Below, piece by piece: positions 1 to 8,472 of a stretch of 44,906 nt of DNA. The stretch's first letter is position 1. Each line of letters starts with the position of its first letter. This stretch comes from Bacteroidota bacterium. Its GTDB lineage: Bacteria; Bacteroidota; Ignavibacteria; Tepidaquicellales; Tepidaquicellaceae. The stretch covers positions 1 to 44,906 of the forward strand of contig JAJTBN010000002.1 in NCBI GenBank assembly GCA_021286895.1. Direction: 5' to 3'. The translations under genes were made by a program, and so were the position numbers. The notes below the pieces were generated by a model. It did no database searches, was not told where the DNA came from, and saw only the letters and a program-made list of their open reading frames with translations.

Positions 1-128
1 AAACGAAAACCTATACGCCGCCTAAGCAGGAAAATACGGTAACAAGGGAATCGACGTCTTCATACAAGTCGGATACCGGAACGAAGAAGGAAAGCAGCAA
101 TAATAACACGTCGGTCAGGAGGAAATAG
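1..128 (+). CDS. 3' end of an unidentified protein (partial)
   Basis: An open frame enters from the left edge, read from base 3, and ends at a TAG at 126-128. The roughly 41 visible residues are rich in Ser, Thr, Lys and Asn (ending SNNNTSVRRK), which looks like a disordered, hydrophilic C-terminal tail. A strong terminator hairpin follows 18 bases later, which supports this being a real gene end. No domain is visible, so no function can be given. Confidence 0.5.
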   Translation, partial: TKTYTPPKQENTVTRESTSSYKSDTGTKKESSNNNTSVRRK

Positions 129-145
129 GCCGGCGCATTTCAGGC

Positions 146-180
146 AAAAAAAACAGGCGTCCCAGGACGCCTGTTTTTTT
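146..180. terminator. Bidirectional rho-independent terminator
   Basis: A 9-bp perfect stem (153-161 with 166-174) closes a CCAG loop. It is flanked by seven A on the left and seven T on the right, so it can terminate both the incoming + gene and the convergent esterase gene. The esterase stop codon lies inside the T-run. Confidence 0.9.
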
Positions 181-1090
181 ATCTCCCTTTTCTTGATTTA
201 AAAAATGACCATATCATTTCCGAAGCTTTGAAATCCTGACATGTATTCCCCACGAGATACTTTGGCAGATACTGGCTGCCGCCCGGAACTGTATGCCCGC
301 CGTTCACGACTTTAATAAGAACAACTTCCGTACCCGAAAGCCCGCCGCCATATGTATATTTTTCCGCGAAACAGCCGTCGTCTTCATTGATGTCGGGAAT
401 TTCTTCGTGCACAGGTTTTGTTTTGCAATGATTTTCCCTTATAAAAATACTTATCGTCTCCTCTGTGGAAAGCGAATAACCGCGGGCCTTCTGAAAATCA
501 AATCCTATTTTGCCGCCGTCCCATTTGACCAGAGGATCGTCCGTTCCGTTTATAAGCATAACCGATACCGGTCTGGAAAGAGAATAAACTTTTCCGAGTA
601 ACACCGGCATGTTCGCGCATATCGGCGCTATCGCGAGTATCCTGTCATTAAGCCTGTACGAAAGTACTATAGACATGAAAGCGCCGTTAGACATTCCCGT
701 AAAGAAAACGCGGGATGTGTCTGTGCCGAATTCGGTCTTCAGAGTATCAAGTATTTTCTCCATGAACTTCACGTCGTTGCTTTTCGAGTCTCCGGATTTC
801 TTTCTTCCGTCATTCCAGCTCTTGTTAAGACCGTCAGGATAGACAACTATAAACTTTTCCCTGTCCGAAATATCATTGAATCCCGTCTCTTTCATAATCT
901 GTTTTCCCGTTCCGCCGTGACCGTGAAGCACCACAACGAGCGGAAGCCCGCTCCTTACCGTGTCCGGCGGCGCGTGCAGAAGAAAATTTCTTGTCTCCCC
1001 GTCAACCTTTATTGTTCTTTCGGTTGTCTGAGCATGAGAGCAGCGGATAAAAAGAAAAAGAAGGACAAACAGAACCGTTATTTTTCCCAT
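179..1090 (-). CDS. Secreted alpha/beta-hydrolase esterase (LpqC / PHB-depolymerase / CE1-like)
   Basis: This 303-residue protein starts with a signal peptide (about 20 residues, ending SHAQ), so it is exported. The alpha/beta-hydrolase core shows VVVLHGHGG (oxyanion region, near residue 55), the nucleophile elbow GMSNG (near 133), an acidic residue in NGTDDP (near 180) and the catalytic His in NGGHTVPGG (near 265). This layout is that of the LpqC/polyhydroxybutyrate depolymerase and feruloyl/acetyl-xylan esterase (CE1) group. The substrate cannot be read from the sequence; a short polyester or an acylated polysaccharide is likely. It is convergent with the truncated gene at the left edge and divergent from the ferredoxin gene. 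Confidence 0.85.
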   Translation of the reverse strand: MGKITVLFVLLFLFIRCSHAQTTERTIKVDGETRNFLLHAPPDTVRSGLPLVVVLHGHGGTGKQIMKETGFNDISDREKFIVVYPDGLNKSWNDGRKKSGDSKSNDVKFMEKILDTLKTEFGTDTSRVFFTGMSNGAFMSIVLSYRLNDRILAIAPICANMPVLLGKVYSLSRPVSVMLINGTDDPLVKWDGGKIGFDFQKARGYSLSTEETISIFIRENHCKTKPVHEEIPDINEDDGCFAEKYTYGGGLSGTEVVLIKVVNGGHTVPGGSQYLPKYLVGNTCQDFKASEMIWSFFKSRKGR

Positions 1091-1198
1091 ATTTTATAAA
1101 CCCGTTATTTAAAATTTTTGTTGTATAGTTGTTCCCGGAATTTACGAAGGTTATTTGTAAATTTCCATTTATTGAAACATGAAGAAACAATAAAATAT

Positions 1199-1543
1199 AT
1201 GAGCAGGAAACTAAAGGAAAAAGCCGAAGAACTCGGAATAAACAAAACGCAGAAACATATTTTTATCTGCGCCGGAGCCGACGAAGGAAAATGCGTGAAT
1301 AAAGACGAGGGACAGAAGTCGTGGAAGTATATAAAAAAACGACTCGCGGAGCTTGACCTCGCAGGCAAAGGCGGAATACAAAGAACAAAGGCAGACTGTT
1401 TCAGAATCTGCGCGAAAGGGCCTCTTGCTGTTGTTTATCCCGATGGCGTCTGGTATCATTCATGCACACCGAAAGTTCTTGATAGAATAATCGATGAACA
1501 TATTGTTAACGGCAAACCTGTCGATGAATTCAGGATTTTCTGA
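1199..1543 (+). CDS. Thioredoxin-like [2Fe-2S] ferredoxin
   Basis: This is a 114-residue protein. The frame is open further upstream (to 1118), but the Met at 1199 opens the recognisable protein (MSRKLKEKAEEL), and the upstream residues do not resemble the family. Four Cys are placed as in the thioredoxin-like 2Fe-2S ferredoxins: C24 and C32 in CAGADEGKC, then C67 and C71 in CFRICAKGP. It is probably a cytoplasmic one-electron carrier. The partner enzyme is unknown, because no redox enzyme is adjacent in the same direction. Confidence 0.85.
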   Translation: MSRKLKEKAEELGINKTQKHIFICAGADEGKCVNKDEGQKSWKYIKKRLAELDLAGKGGIQRTKADCFRICAKGPLAVVYPDGVWYHSCTPKVLDRIIDEHIVNGKPVDEFRIF

Positions 1544-1862
1544 TTTGTTCAGACAGAAAACTTCACGTTCAATATTTAAGTAAAAACGGAGTCTATATTG
1601 AATATCAGGCGTTTGCTTTCAAAAATCAGTTACATTGATTTAAATAAAATTAATTATTAATTTTATCATGTAGTTAAGATTAAAACGGAATAAAATCCGG
1701 AATTCCCCGGGACTTTAGTCCTATTAAAAATCTCATCCATTTGCGGAATTTCTAATTTGATTTTCAGGAACACAAAATTTTTAAACCAAATCGCGCATGT
1801 ATTTGTCTAATGTTTACATATCGCGATTTCACAGTGAATTTCGTTAATTTAAAAACGCAAAC
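1544..1862. other. AT-rich intergenic region, no gene seen
   Basis: These 319 bases separate the ferredoxin gene from the arylsulfotransferase-like gene. The stretch is strongly AT-rich and has no convincing ORF or RNA gene. It holds one AT-rich palindrome (listed separately) and a small GGAC/GTCC hairpin near 1709-1720. It presumably contains the promoter of the downstream gene, but no clear promoter motif could be assigned. Confidence 0.6.
1644..1666. repeat. AT-rich inverted repeat, possible operator
   Basis: Perfect 10-bp arms (ATAAAATTAA and TTAATTTTAT) flank a 3-base centre, about 200 bases upstream of the 1863 gene. The composition is only A and T, so chance is a real possibility. Confidence 0.35.
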
Positions 1863-3611
1863 ATGCATCTCAAACTTTACAGGGTATTGATTGCTGCATT
1901 ATTATTAATGTCAGTCTCGGTTTTAAGCGCGCAAACTATTCAATATCTTTCTCCAGTGCCGGGTTCATTACTTAATAACCGGCAAACATCCATAATAATC
2001 GGCTTCAAAAATACTCTTTCGATGAAATATTTTAATACCGCCGGTATAACGGTGACGGGTTCTTCCAGCGGTTTGCACACCGGAAGAATAATCCCGGTCG
2101 AAGGTTACACAAAACTGATTTTCAAACCTGACTCCCCGTTCGGTTACAACGAAAGCGTTCTTGTCACCGGACTTAACGGACTGTTGAATTTTTCATTCCA
2201 GACAGCACCGTACAGACCCGAAATTATTCACAACGAAGAAGACAACCTGATAAACATTCTGAAACAGGGCAAAGTATTTCTCGGACCGAGACAGGGAGAC
2301 GATCTGCCTCAGTTCACAATAAATCAGTATGGACCGACAGCGGAAGGGTATCTTTTTCTAAGCAATTTTTCGGGCAACATAACTCACGATTCGTATCTGA
2401 TGGCGCTAAATAACAACGGTACGCCGTTTTTCTCAAGACTTCTAACGGCAAGAGCCTATGATTTCAAGAGACAGTCGAACAATATGTACACATATTACGA
2501 GGAAATGTGCCACTTCTTCCTTGGGCTTGACGCCAATTTCAACGTTGTCGACAGTTTTTACTGCGGAAACGGATACACTACCGACGTCCACGAATTGCAA
2601 CTTACGGATGACGGCGGCGCGTGGCTTCTGAGTTACGACGTGCAGAATATAAACATGAGCGAGATTGTTTCGGGCGGAGCAACGAACTGCATGGTCACGG
2701 GCCTTATCGTACAGAAAATCGACGCGGATAAGAATGTTGTTTTCCAGTGGAGAAGCTGGGACCACTTTGCCATTACAGACGCGACGCACGAAGACCTTCT
2801 TGCAGCGTCTATCGACTATGTCCACGGAAACGCGATAGAGCCGATGCCCGATAACAGTATTTTATTATCGAGCAGGCATCTCGACGAAATAACTAAAATA
2901 AACACGAATACAGGGGATATTATCTGGAGACTCGGCGGGAAGAACAATATGTTCACATTTGAAAACGATACTATAAAATTTTCTCACCAGCATTGTATAA
3001 GGTATATAGGGAACGACCATTATATGATGTTCGACAACGGAAATTATCATACGCCTTCGTTCTCAAGAGCGGTTGAATATAAAATTAACGATAACGACAT
3101 GACCGCCACTCTTGTATGGCAGTACAGGAACAATCCCGACATAAACGCGTTTGCCATGGGCAGTGTCCAGAGACTTTCAAACGGCAATACACTGATAGGC
3201 TGGGGCTCGGCCTCTACGGCTGTTTCCGAGGTAAGCCCTGAAGGTGAACTTCTTTATGAGTTATCGCTTCCCGCGGGTATGATGTCCTACAGGGCTTTCA
3301 GGTTCGACCTTCAGCCGGTAACGGGAACCGGTCAGAACGGAACACCCGTCAGTTTTGCACTGAATCAGAACTATCCGAATCCTTTCAATCCGGTAACTTC
3401 CATAAGTTTCAGTCTCCCGGAAGCCGCGTTTGTGAACCTCAGCGTTTATGATATAACGGGAAAAAAAGTAAGCGAGGTTCTGAATAAGCGTCTGATGGCA
3501 GGACAGCACTCTGAGGTGTGGAACGGCGCCGGTTTTTCCAGCGGTGTTTATTTCTACGTGCTTACAACGGATAAATTCAGAAGCGCGAAGAAGATGATAT
3601 TAGTAAAATAG
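1863..3611 (+). CDS. T9SS-exported arylsulfotransferase (ASST)-family protein
   Basis: This 582-residue protein begins with a signal peptide (about 23 residues, ending LSAQ). The central region, about residues 130-480, has the repeated beta-propeller-like segments of the bacterial arylsulfotransferase family: DVHELQLTDDGGAWLLSY, then HGNAIEPMPDNSILLSSR, NTGDIIWRLGG, and a conserved FSHQH segment. The last 80 residues form a type IX secretion sorting domain (QNYPNPFNPVTSISFSLP, then a Gly/Val/Tyr-rich beta strand set ending KKMILVK), so it is probably secreted or surface-anchored. ASST enzymes transfer sulfate between phenolic compounds; whether this member does so or is only a propeller protein is not shown. 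It is followed by a terminator and looks monocistronic. Confidence 0.85.
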   Translation: MHLKLYRVLIAALLLMSVSVLSAQTIQYLSPVPGSLLNNRQTSIIIGFKNTLSMKYFNTAGITVTGSSSGLHTGRIIPVEGYTKLIFKPDSPFGYNESVLVTGLNGLLNFSFQTAPYRPEIIHNEEDNLINILKQGKVFLGPRQGDDLPQFTINQYGPTAEGYLFLSNFSGNITHDSYLMALNNNGTPFFSRLLTARAYDFKRQSNNMYTYYEEMCHFFLGLDANFNVVDSFYCGNGYTTDVHELQLTDDGGAWLLSYDVQNINMSEIVSGGATNCMVTGLIVQKIDADKNVVFQWRSWDHFAITDATHEDLLAASIDYVHGNAIEPMPDNSILLSSRHLDEITKINTNTGDIIWRLGGKNNMFTFENDTIKFSHQHCIRYIGNDHYMMFDNGNYHTPSFSRAVEYKINDNDMTATLVWQYRNNPDINAFAMGSVQRLSNGNTLIGWGSASTAVSEVSPEGELLYELSLPAGMMSYRAFRFDLQPVTGTGQNGTPVSFALNQNYPNPFNPVTSISFSLPEAAFVNLSVYDITGKKVSEVLNKRLMAGQHSEVWNGAGFSSGVYFYVLTTDKFRSAKKMILVK

Positions 3612-3637
3612 TTTTTCCATTGTTCGTTTCAAGGATT

Positions 3638-3666
3638 AAGCACGGGCTTATAAAGCCGTGCTTTTT
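3638..3666 (+). terminator. Rho-independent terminator
   Basis: The hairpin AAGCACGGGCTT / AAGCCGTGCTT has one bulged G and a 3-base loop, followed by TTTTTG. It lies 27 bases after the stop of the ASST-family gene. Confidence 0.8.
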
Positions 3667-3725
3667 GTATTTTAAGCACTCAATCCTCAATTGAATGATT
3701 TTCCGATTTTGCATAAATTCAAGTA

Positions 3726-4637
3726 ATGGATAATTATGTTTGCGCGATAGGCGGTATAAACTCCGACATAAAGGGCATATCCGCCGGACTTACCGAAGAT
3801 TCACATCCGGGCAGAATAATAATCACGGAAGGCGGCGTCGCGAGAAACGTTTCCGAAAATTTGGCGCGTCTCGGCATCCCTGTGTGCTTATTCGGCTGCA
3901 CAGGAAATGACGAATTCGGAAAATCCGTTCTTACTTCAACCTCTGCGGCAGGCGTAATAACGGAAAAAGTTTTGGTCTCCGGCGGCGTAAGGACGGGAAT
4001 TTACCTTTGCGTTTCGGATTCGAAGGGCAGGCTTAATTATGCCGTCAACGATATGAACGAAGCGCTCGCGCGCGTAAACGAAGAATATCTTTCGACACAT
4101 ATAGGGTTTATAAAAAAAAGCCGCATGATTTTTGCCGACGCGAACCTAAGTTCAGAAGCGCTTGAATTTATTCTGAACGCGGCAAATGAAAGCGGTGTTC
4201 CGGTTTTTATCGATACTGTCTCAGCGGTAAAATCCGAAAAACTGAAATCACTTAAGGGGAGTGTTGACTATCTCTCCGTGAATTCACAGGAGTTTGAAGC
4301 GCTGCTCGGTTCCGCTATTGACAGGATTGAAAACTCAAAAAACCGTAAATTTAAGAATATAATTCTGCGCAAAGGAGCCGATGGAGCATTGCTTGTAAGC
4401 GGCAGTAAAATTTTCAGAGCGGAGGCAGGACACGTTGAAGTCATGGAGCCAAACGGCGCCGGCGACGCCTTCAACGCGGGATTTATCTTCGCTCTTATAT
4501 CGGGCAAAGGTGAAGAAACGGCGCTTGAGTACGGAATTGCCGCCGCGCGTTTCGCTCTTGAATCGGAAACTTCCGCAGGCAGGGAACTGAGTGCGGAAAA
4601 GCTCGAAATAAAATTTAGAGAGACAAAAAAAAGATAA
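3726..4637 (+). CDS. psuK: Pseudouridine kinase (PfkB family)
   Basis: This 303-residue protein has both PfkB signatures. An N-terminal EGGVARNVSENLARLG segment (near residue 38) binds the nucleoside, and the C-terminal NGAGDAFNAGF segment (near residue 240) carries the catalytic Asp and anion hole. The family phosphorylates sugars or nucleosides. The assignment to pseudouridine rests on the next gene, only one base away, which encodes the glycosidase that acts on pseudouridine 5'-phosphate. Acting in the cytoplasm, it converts pseudouridine from RNA turnover to its 5'-phosphate. The start ATG is preceded by TTGCATAAATT, also seen before rfbA. Confidence 0.88.
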   Translation: MDNYVCAIGGINSDIKGISAGLTEDSHPGRIIITEGGVARNVSENLARLGIPVCLFGCTGNDEFGKSVLTSTSAAGVITEKVLVSGGVRTGIYLCVSDSKGRLNYAVNDMNEALARVNEEYLSTHIGFIKKSRMIFADANLSSEALEFILNAANESGVPVFIDTVSAVKSEKLKSLKGSVDYLSVNSQEFEALLGSAIDRIENSKNRKFKNIILRKGADGALLVSGSKIFRAEAGHVEVMEPNGAGDAFNAGFIFALISGKGEETALEYGIAAARFALESETSAGRELSAEKLEIKFRETKKR

Positions 4638-4638
4638 T

Positions 4639-5547
4639 ATGGCTCTGAAAGATTACCTGAAAATATCGGAAGAGGTCTGTACAGCGCTTAACGAAGGCAA
4701 GCCGGTGGTGGCGCTTGAATCGACTATTATTTCTCACGGCATGCCATATCCGCGGAACCTCGATACAGCCTTCCTGCTTGAAGATACCGTCAGAAAAAAT
4801 AACGCCGTGCCTGCAACAATCGCGCTGATAAACGGTATAATAAAAGTCGGGCTCGATAAATCAGACATCGAGTACCTTGCGTCTTCGAAAAATGTTCTGA
4901 AAGCGTCGAGAAGGGATTTACCGGTTGTCGTATCAAAGAAACTCAGCGCGGCCACAACCGTGTCCGCGACGATGATTTGCGCGAGCCTCGCATCGCTGAA
5001 AATATTCGCGACAGGCGGCATAGGCGGAGTTCACAGAGGAGCGTCGAAAACATACGACGTTTCGACAGACCTGACAGAACTTTCAAAAACGAATATCGCC
5101 GTCGTTTCTGCCGGTGTAAAATCAATACTCGATATAGGTCTGACGCTTGAATACCTTGAAACTCTGGGAGTTCCGGTCATCGGCTACCGAACAGATGAAT
5201 TTCCAGCTTTCTTTACTCGCGAGTCAGGATTCAGAGTGAATTACAGAATCGATTCTACGGCAGAAATAGCGGATGTGATAAATACAAAATGGGAAATGGG
5301 GCTGAACGGCGGTATTCTGATTGCAAATCCTGTTCCCGAAGAAAGTTCTATGGACAGCAAAGAAATACAGACCGCTATAAACTCCGCACTGAAAAACGCT
5401 GACGAGAAAGGCATTAAAGGAAAGGAGATAACTCCGTTCCTGCTCTCTGCGATAAACGATTTAACGGAAGGCAAGAGTCTTGAATCAAACATAAAACTTG
5501 TAACAAACAACGCGAAACTCGCGTCTGAAATAGCGCAAAAACTATAA
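4639..5547 (+). CDS. psuG: Pseudouridine-5'-phosphate glycosidase
   Basis: This 302-residue protein matches the indigoidine-synthase-A-like / PsuG family along its whole length: VVALESTIISHGMPYP near residue 23 (containing the conserved Glu), PATIALINGIIKVGL near 53, FATGGIGGVHRGA near 115, and VSAGVKSILDI with its conserved Lys near 155. It splits the C-C glycosidic bond of pseudouridine 5'-phosphate to uracil and ribose 5-phosphate. It is translated directly after psuK and probably cotranscribed with it. The peptidase gene 16 bases downstream may belong to the same transcript. Confidence 0.95.
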   Translation: MALKDYLKISEEVCTALNEGKPVVALESTIISHGMPYPRNLDTAFLLEDTVRKNNAVPATIALINGIIKVGLDKSDIEYLASSKNVLKASRRDLPVVVSKKLSAATTVSATMICASLASLKIFATGGIGGVHRGASKTYDVSTDLTELSKTNIAVVSAGVKSILDIGLTLEYLETLGVPVIGYRTDEFPAFFTRESGFRVNYRIDSTAEIADVINTKWEMGLNGGILIANPVPEESSMDSKEIQTAINSALKNADEKGIKGKEITPFLLSAINDLTEGKSLESNIKLVTNNAKLASEIAQKL

Positions 5548-5563
5548 ACCAATTATATTTAGT

Positions 5564-6664
5564 ATGAAAAAATTATCAGTTTTAATTATCATCATTTCGT
5601 TTTTCCTGACAGGATATCTTTTACCGCAGGAACTGACAACATTGAAATTAAACCCCACTTCAAGCGTAAAGGACCAGGGCATGAGCGGGACGTGCTGGTG
5701 TTTCTCAGTCGTATCGCTTCTTGAATCCGAAATGCTTAAGAGAGGACTCGAAAACGTCGACCTTTCCGAGATGTACATCGTACGTAACATTTACATGGAA
5801 AAAGCAAAGAACTACATCCTGAGACAGGGATTTACAAGGTTTTCGGAAGGCGCGTTCGGTCACGATGTATTTCCGGCAGCCGCTAAATACGGACTCGTGC
5901 CGTTAAGCGTTTATCCCGATTCAAAAAACGGAAGAATAAATCATCAGGGATTCGACATAAAACTTAAAGCGTTCCTTGACAGCGTTATCACAAAAATGCC
6001 CATAGGACCGGGCTGGGAAGAAAATTACAACAAGATGCTCGACGCAAAATTCGGGCCTGTTCCAGAAACTTTCACATACGAAGGCAAGGAATACACTCCG
6101 CAGAGTTTTGCGAAGGAAGTCGTGCAGTTTAACGAAGAAGATTATATAGGACTTACATCTTTCACGCATCATCCCTTTTACAAGTCATTCAACGTTGAAG
6201 TCCCGGACAATTATTCGGGAGGGCTTTTTTACAATTTCCCGGTTGACGAACTTATAGACGCTGCTGAATGGGCAGTCATGAACGACTACACAGTAGGATG
6301 GGACGCGGATGTATCGAACAGTTATTTCAACCAGAGAGACGGATGGGCAATGATGCCGAAAGAAAAAGCCGCGCAGTTCACTGAAATTAATCCCGACGCG
6401 GAAGAAATTCCTTATACACAGCAGTCAAGACAGGATTTGTTCGAAAACCTTACAACGCAGGATGACCACCTTATGCACCTTGTCGGACTTAAGCAGACCG
6501 CGAACGGCAAGAAATTTTTCTTCGTTAAGAATTCATGGGGCCCGATGGGACCGTTCAAAGGATTCATTAACGTGTCCGAAACATACTTCGGCGTAAATAC
6601 AATAACTCTCGTACTTCCGCTTAACGCGCTTAAACCCGAACTCAGAGCGAAGATTGGAAGATAA
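5564..6664 (+). CDS. Secreted papain-like cysteine peptidase (C1B, bleomycin hydrolase / aminopeptidase C type)
   Basis: This is a 366-residue protein. A signal peptide (MKKLSVLIIIISFFLTGYLLPQ) precedes the peptidase domain. The catalytic Cys sits in DQGMSGTCWCFS (near residue 44), the His in DDHLMHLVG (near 303) and the Asn in VKNSWGP (near 325), the order and spacing of the C1B group. Classical bleomycin hydrolases are cytosolic hexamers, so an exported member stands out. Its role may be periplasmic or extracellular peptide degradation. It follows psuG closely and is closed by a terminator, so it may end the psuKG transcript even though no functional link is evident. Confidence 0.85.
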   Translation: MKKLSVLIIIISFFLTGYLLPQELTTLKLNPTSSVKDQGMSGTCWCFSVVSLLESEMLKRGLENVDLSEMYIVRNIYMEKAKNYILRQGFTRFSEGAFGHDVFPAAAKYGLVPLSVYPDSKNGRINHQGFDIKLKAFLDSVITKMPIGPGWEENYNKMLDAKFGPVPETFTYEGKEYTPQSFAKEVVQFNEEDYIGLTSFTHHPFYKSFNVEVPDNYSGGLFYNFPVDELIDAAEWAVMNDYTVGWDADVSNSYFNQRDGWAMMPKEKAAQFTEINPDAEEIPYTQQSRQDLFENLTTQDDHLMHLVGLKQTANGKKFFFVKNSWGPMGPFKGFINVSETYFGVNTITLVLPLNALKPELRAKIGR

Positions 6665-6678
6665 AGTATAAAACAAAT

Positions 6679-6708
6679 TCCCCGCCTTTAACAGGGCGGG
6701 GAGTTTTT
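6679..6708 (+). terminator. Rho-independent terminator
   Basis: A GC-rich 8-bp stem (TCCCCGCC with GGCGGGGA) and an 8-base loop are followed by GTTTTT. It lies 15 bases after the C1 peptidase stop and only 6 bases before the first possible start of the next gene. Confidence 0.85.
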
Positions 6709-6713
6709 AAGAA

Positions 6714-8387
6714 ATGATTTTTATTTTTATGGGGAATAAAAAACTTTTACTCGCATCCGCGTTATTGTCTCTTGCCGCCGCTTCCTTATTCTTTTTCGGA
6801 AGTCTGCATTCCAATGAACAAAAATCACCGAAACTTGTAATAGGCATAGTTATCGACCAGATGGCTTATGACTACATACCGAGATACTGGAACAAGTATT
6901 CCGAGAACGGTTTTAAGAAACTTGTCAACGAAGGCTTCTTCTGCAAAAACGCGAATTACATGCACTTCCCCACTTATACCGCGGTCGGACATACGTGCAT
7001 TTACACGGGCTCTGTGCCATCAATCAACGGCATCTGCGCAAACGACTGGGTTGACAGCGGAAAGACGTTCTACAGATACTGCGCAGACGATACCAACTAT
7101 CATGCCGTCGGATGCGATTCGAAAGAGGACAGAATGGCTCCGACTTCCCTGCTTGTGAATACCATAACGGATGAACTCAGAATTTCAAGCGGTATGAATT
7201 CAAAAGTTATAGGCATTGCATTAAAAGACAGAGGCGGAATTTTCCCCGCCGGACATAAGGCAAACGCTTCTTACTGGTATGAGGCAAAATCGAAGAACTG
7301 GATAACAAGTTCTTACTACATGAATTCGCTTCCTGAATGGGTAAATAATTTCAACAAAAAAGATTTGCCCGATAAATACCTGAACACTGTCTGGAATACG
7401 CTGCTGCCGATAAACGAATATACCGAAAGCCTTCCTGACGACAACAACTTCGAGGAGAAATTCAAAGGCGAGAAAAGGCCTGTGTTTCCGCATGACATTC
7501 CCGCGCTGAAAGAAAAGAACCCGAACATTCTTCGTTATTCCCCATTCGGGAACACTCTGACAAGGGAATTCGCCGAGGAAACAATAAAAAGTGAGAAACT
7601 CGGTATGAACGGTTATACGGATTTCCTTTGCGTCAGTTTTTCATCGACAGATTATGTAGGGCATAAATTCGGACCGAATTCAATCGAAGCGGAAGATACT
7701 TATTTAAGAATGGACCTTGAACTCGCCGACCTTCTCAAATACGCCGAAGAAACGCTCGGCAGAGAGAATGTACTTGTATTCCTCACGGCCGACCACGGTA
7801 TCTGCAGCAATCCCGAATACCTTAAGACACAGGGCGTAGACGCAGGCACTTTTTATCATAAAGTTGTGCTCGATTCCGTAAACGCTTTTCTTTTCCGGGA
7901 ATACGGAAAAGACAGCCTCGCGATGTATTTTCTGAATCAACAGGTTTTTCTGAACCGCGGAAGAGTAGTTTCGTCTGGCCTGCCGCTCGACGGAGTGATA
8001 AACAAAACAGCGGATTATATTAAACAGAACGTACCCGGCGCGGAGGACGTATTCACGGCCGCGCAGATTAAATACGGGATGACACAAAGCGAATACGGGA
8101 GTTTTTTCTTAAACGGATTCTATGAATCAAGATGCGGTGACGTGTTCGTTAACTTCAGGAAATTCTGGATAGAAGACCGCACAAAAGGCGCCGAGCACGG
8201 CAGCCCTTATGAATACGATACCCATGTTCCGCTTATCTGGTACGGCTGGAAAATCAAAAAGGGAGAATTAAACACTCCTGTAAAGATGGTCGATGTTACT
8301 CCGACACTCGCGGCGCTACTCGGAATAAATCCGCCCGAAGGATGCATCGGAAAACCCATAAAAGAAATTACGGATTTTTTGAAATAA
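6714..8387 (+). CDS. Secreted alkaline phosphatase, PafA type
   Basis: This 557-residue protein belongs to the alkaline phosphatase / nucleotide pyrophosphatase superfamily. After an N-terminal export signal (first 30 residues) it shows IGIVIDQMAYDYI (metal-binding Asp), the nucleophile segment FPTYTAVGHTCIYTG (Thr as nucleophile, as in PafA), LTADHGICSNP (metal Asp/His) and EHGSPYEYDTHVPLIWYG (metal His) near the C terminus. PafA enzymes release phosphate from phosphomonoesters outside the cytoplasm and are common in Bacteroidota. A second start at 6729 (MGNKKLLL) gives a more typical signal peptide and avoids crowding the upstream terminator. The 6714 start has a GGAG 10 bases upstream. Both remain possible. 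Confidence 0.9.
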   Translation: MIFIFMGNKKLLLASALLSLAAASLFFFGSLHSNEQKSPKLVIGIVIDQMAYDYIPRYWNKYSENGFKKLVNEGFFCKNANYMHFPTYTAVGHTCIYTGSVPSINGICANDWVDSGKTFYRYCADDTNYHAVGCDSKEDRMAPTSLLVNTITDELRISSGMNSKVIGIALKDRGGIFPAGHKANASYWYEAKSKNWITSSYYMNSLPEWVNNFNKKDLPDKYLNTVWNTLLPINEYTESLPDDNNFEEKFKGEKRPVFPHDIPALKEKNPNILRYSPFGNTLTREFAEETIKSEKLGMNGYTDFLCVSFSSTDYVGHKFGPNSIEAEDTYLRMDLELADLLKYAEETLGRENVLVFLTADHGICSNPEYLKTQGVDAGTFYHKVVLDSVNAFLFREYGKDSLAMYFLNQQVFLNRGRVVSSGLPLDGVINKTADYIKQNVPGAEDVFTAAQIKYGMTQSEYGSFFLNGFYESRCGDVFVNFRKFWIEDRTKGAEHGSPYEYDTHVPLIWYGWKIKKGELNTPVKMVDVTPTLAALLGINPPEGCIGKPIKEITDFLK

Positions 8388-8472
8388 TTGCTCTTTTTTA
8401 CTCTTGTAAATACACTGAAATACAGCATTATAACTGTTATCTTGCATAAATTAATTTAAAATTTTTCGCATT

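Noticed and set aside
1118-1198. Longer N terminus for the ferredoxin
   Set aside because: The extra 27 residues (MLYSCSRNLRRLF...) do not resemble the family; the Met at 1199 opens the recognisable domain.
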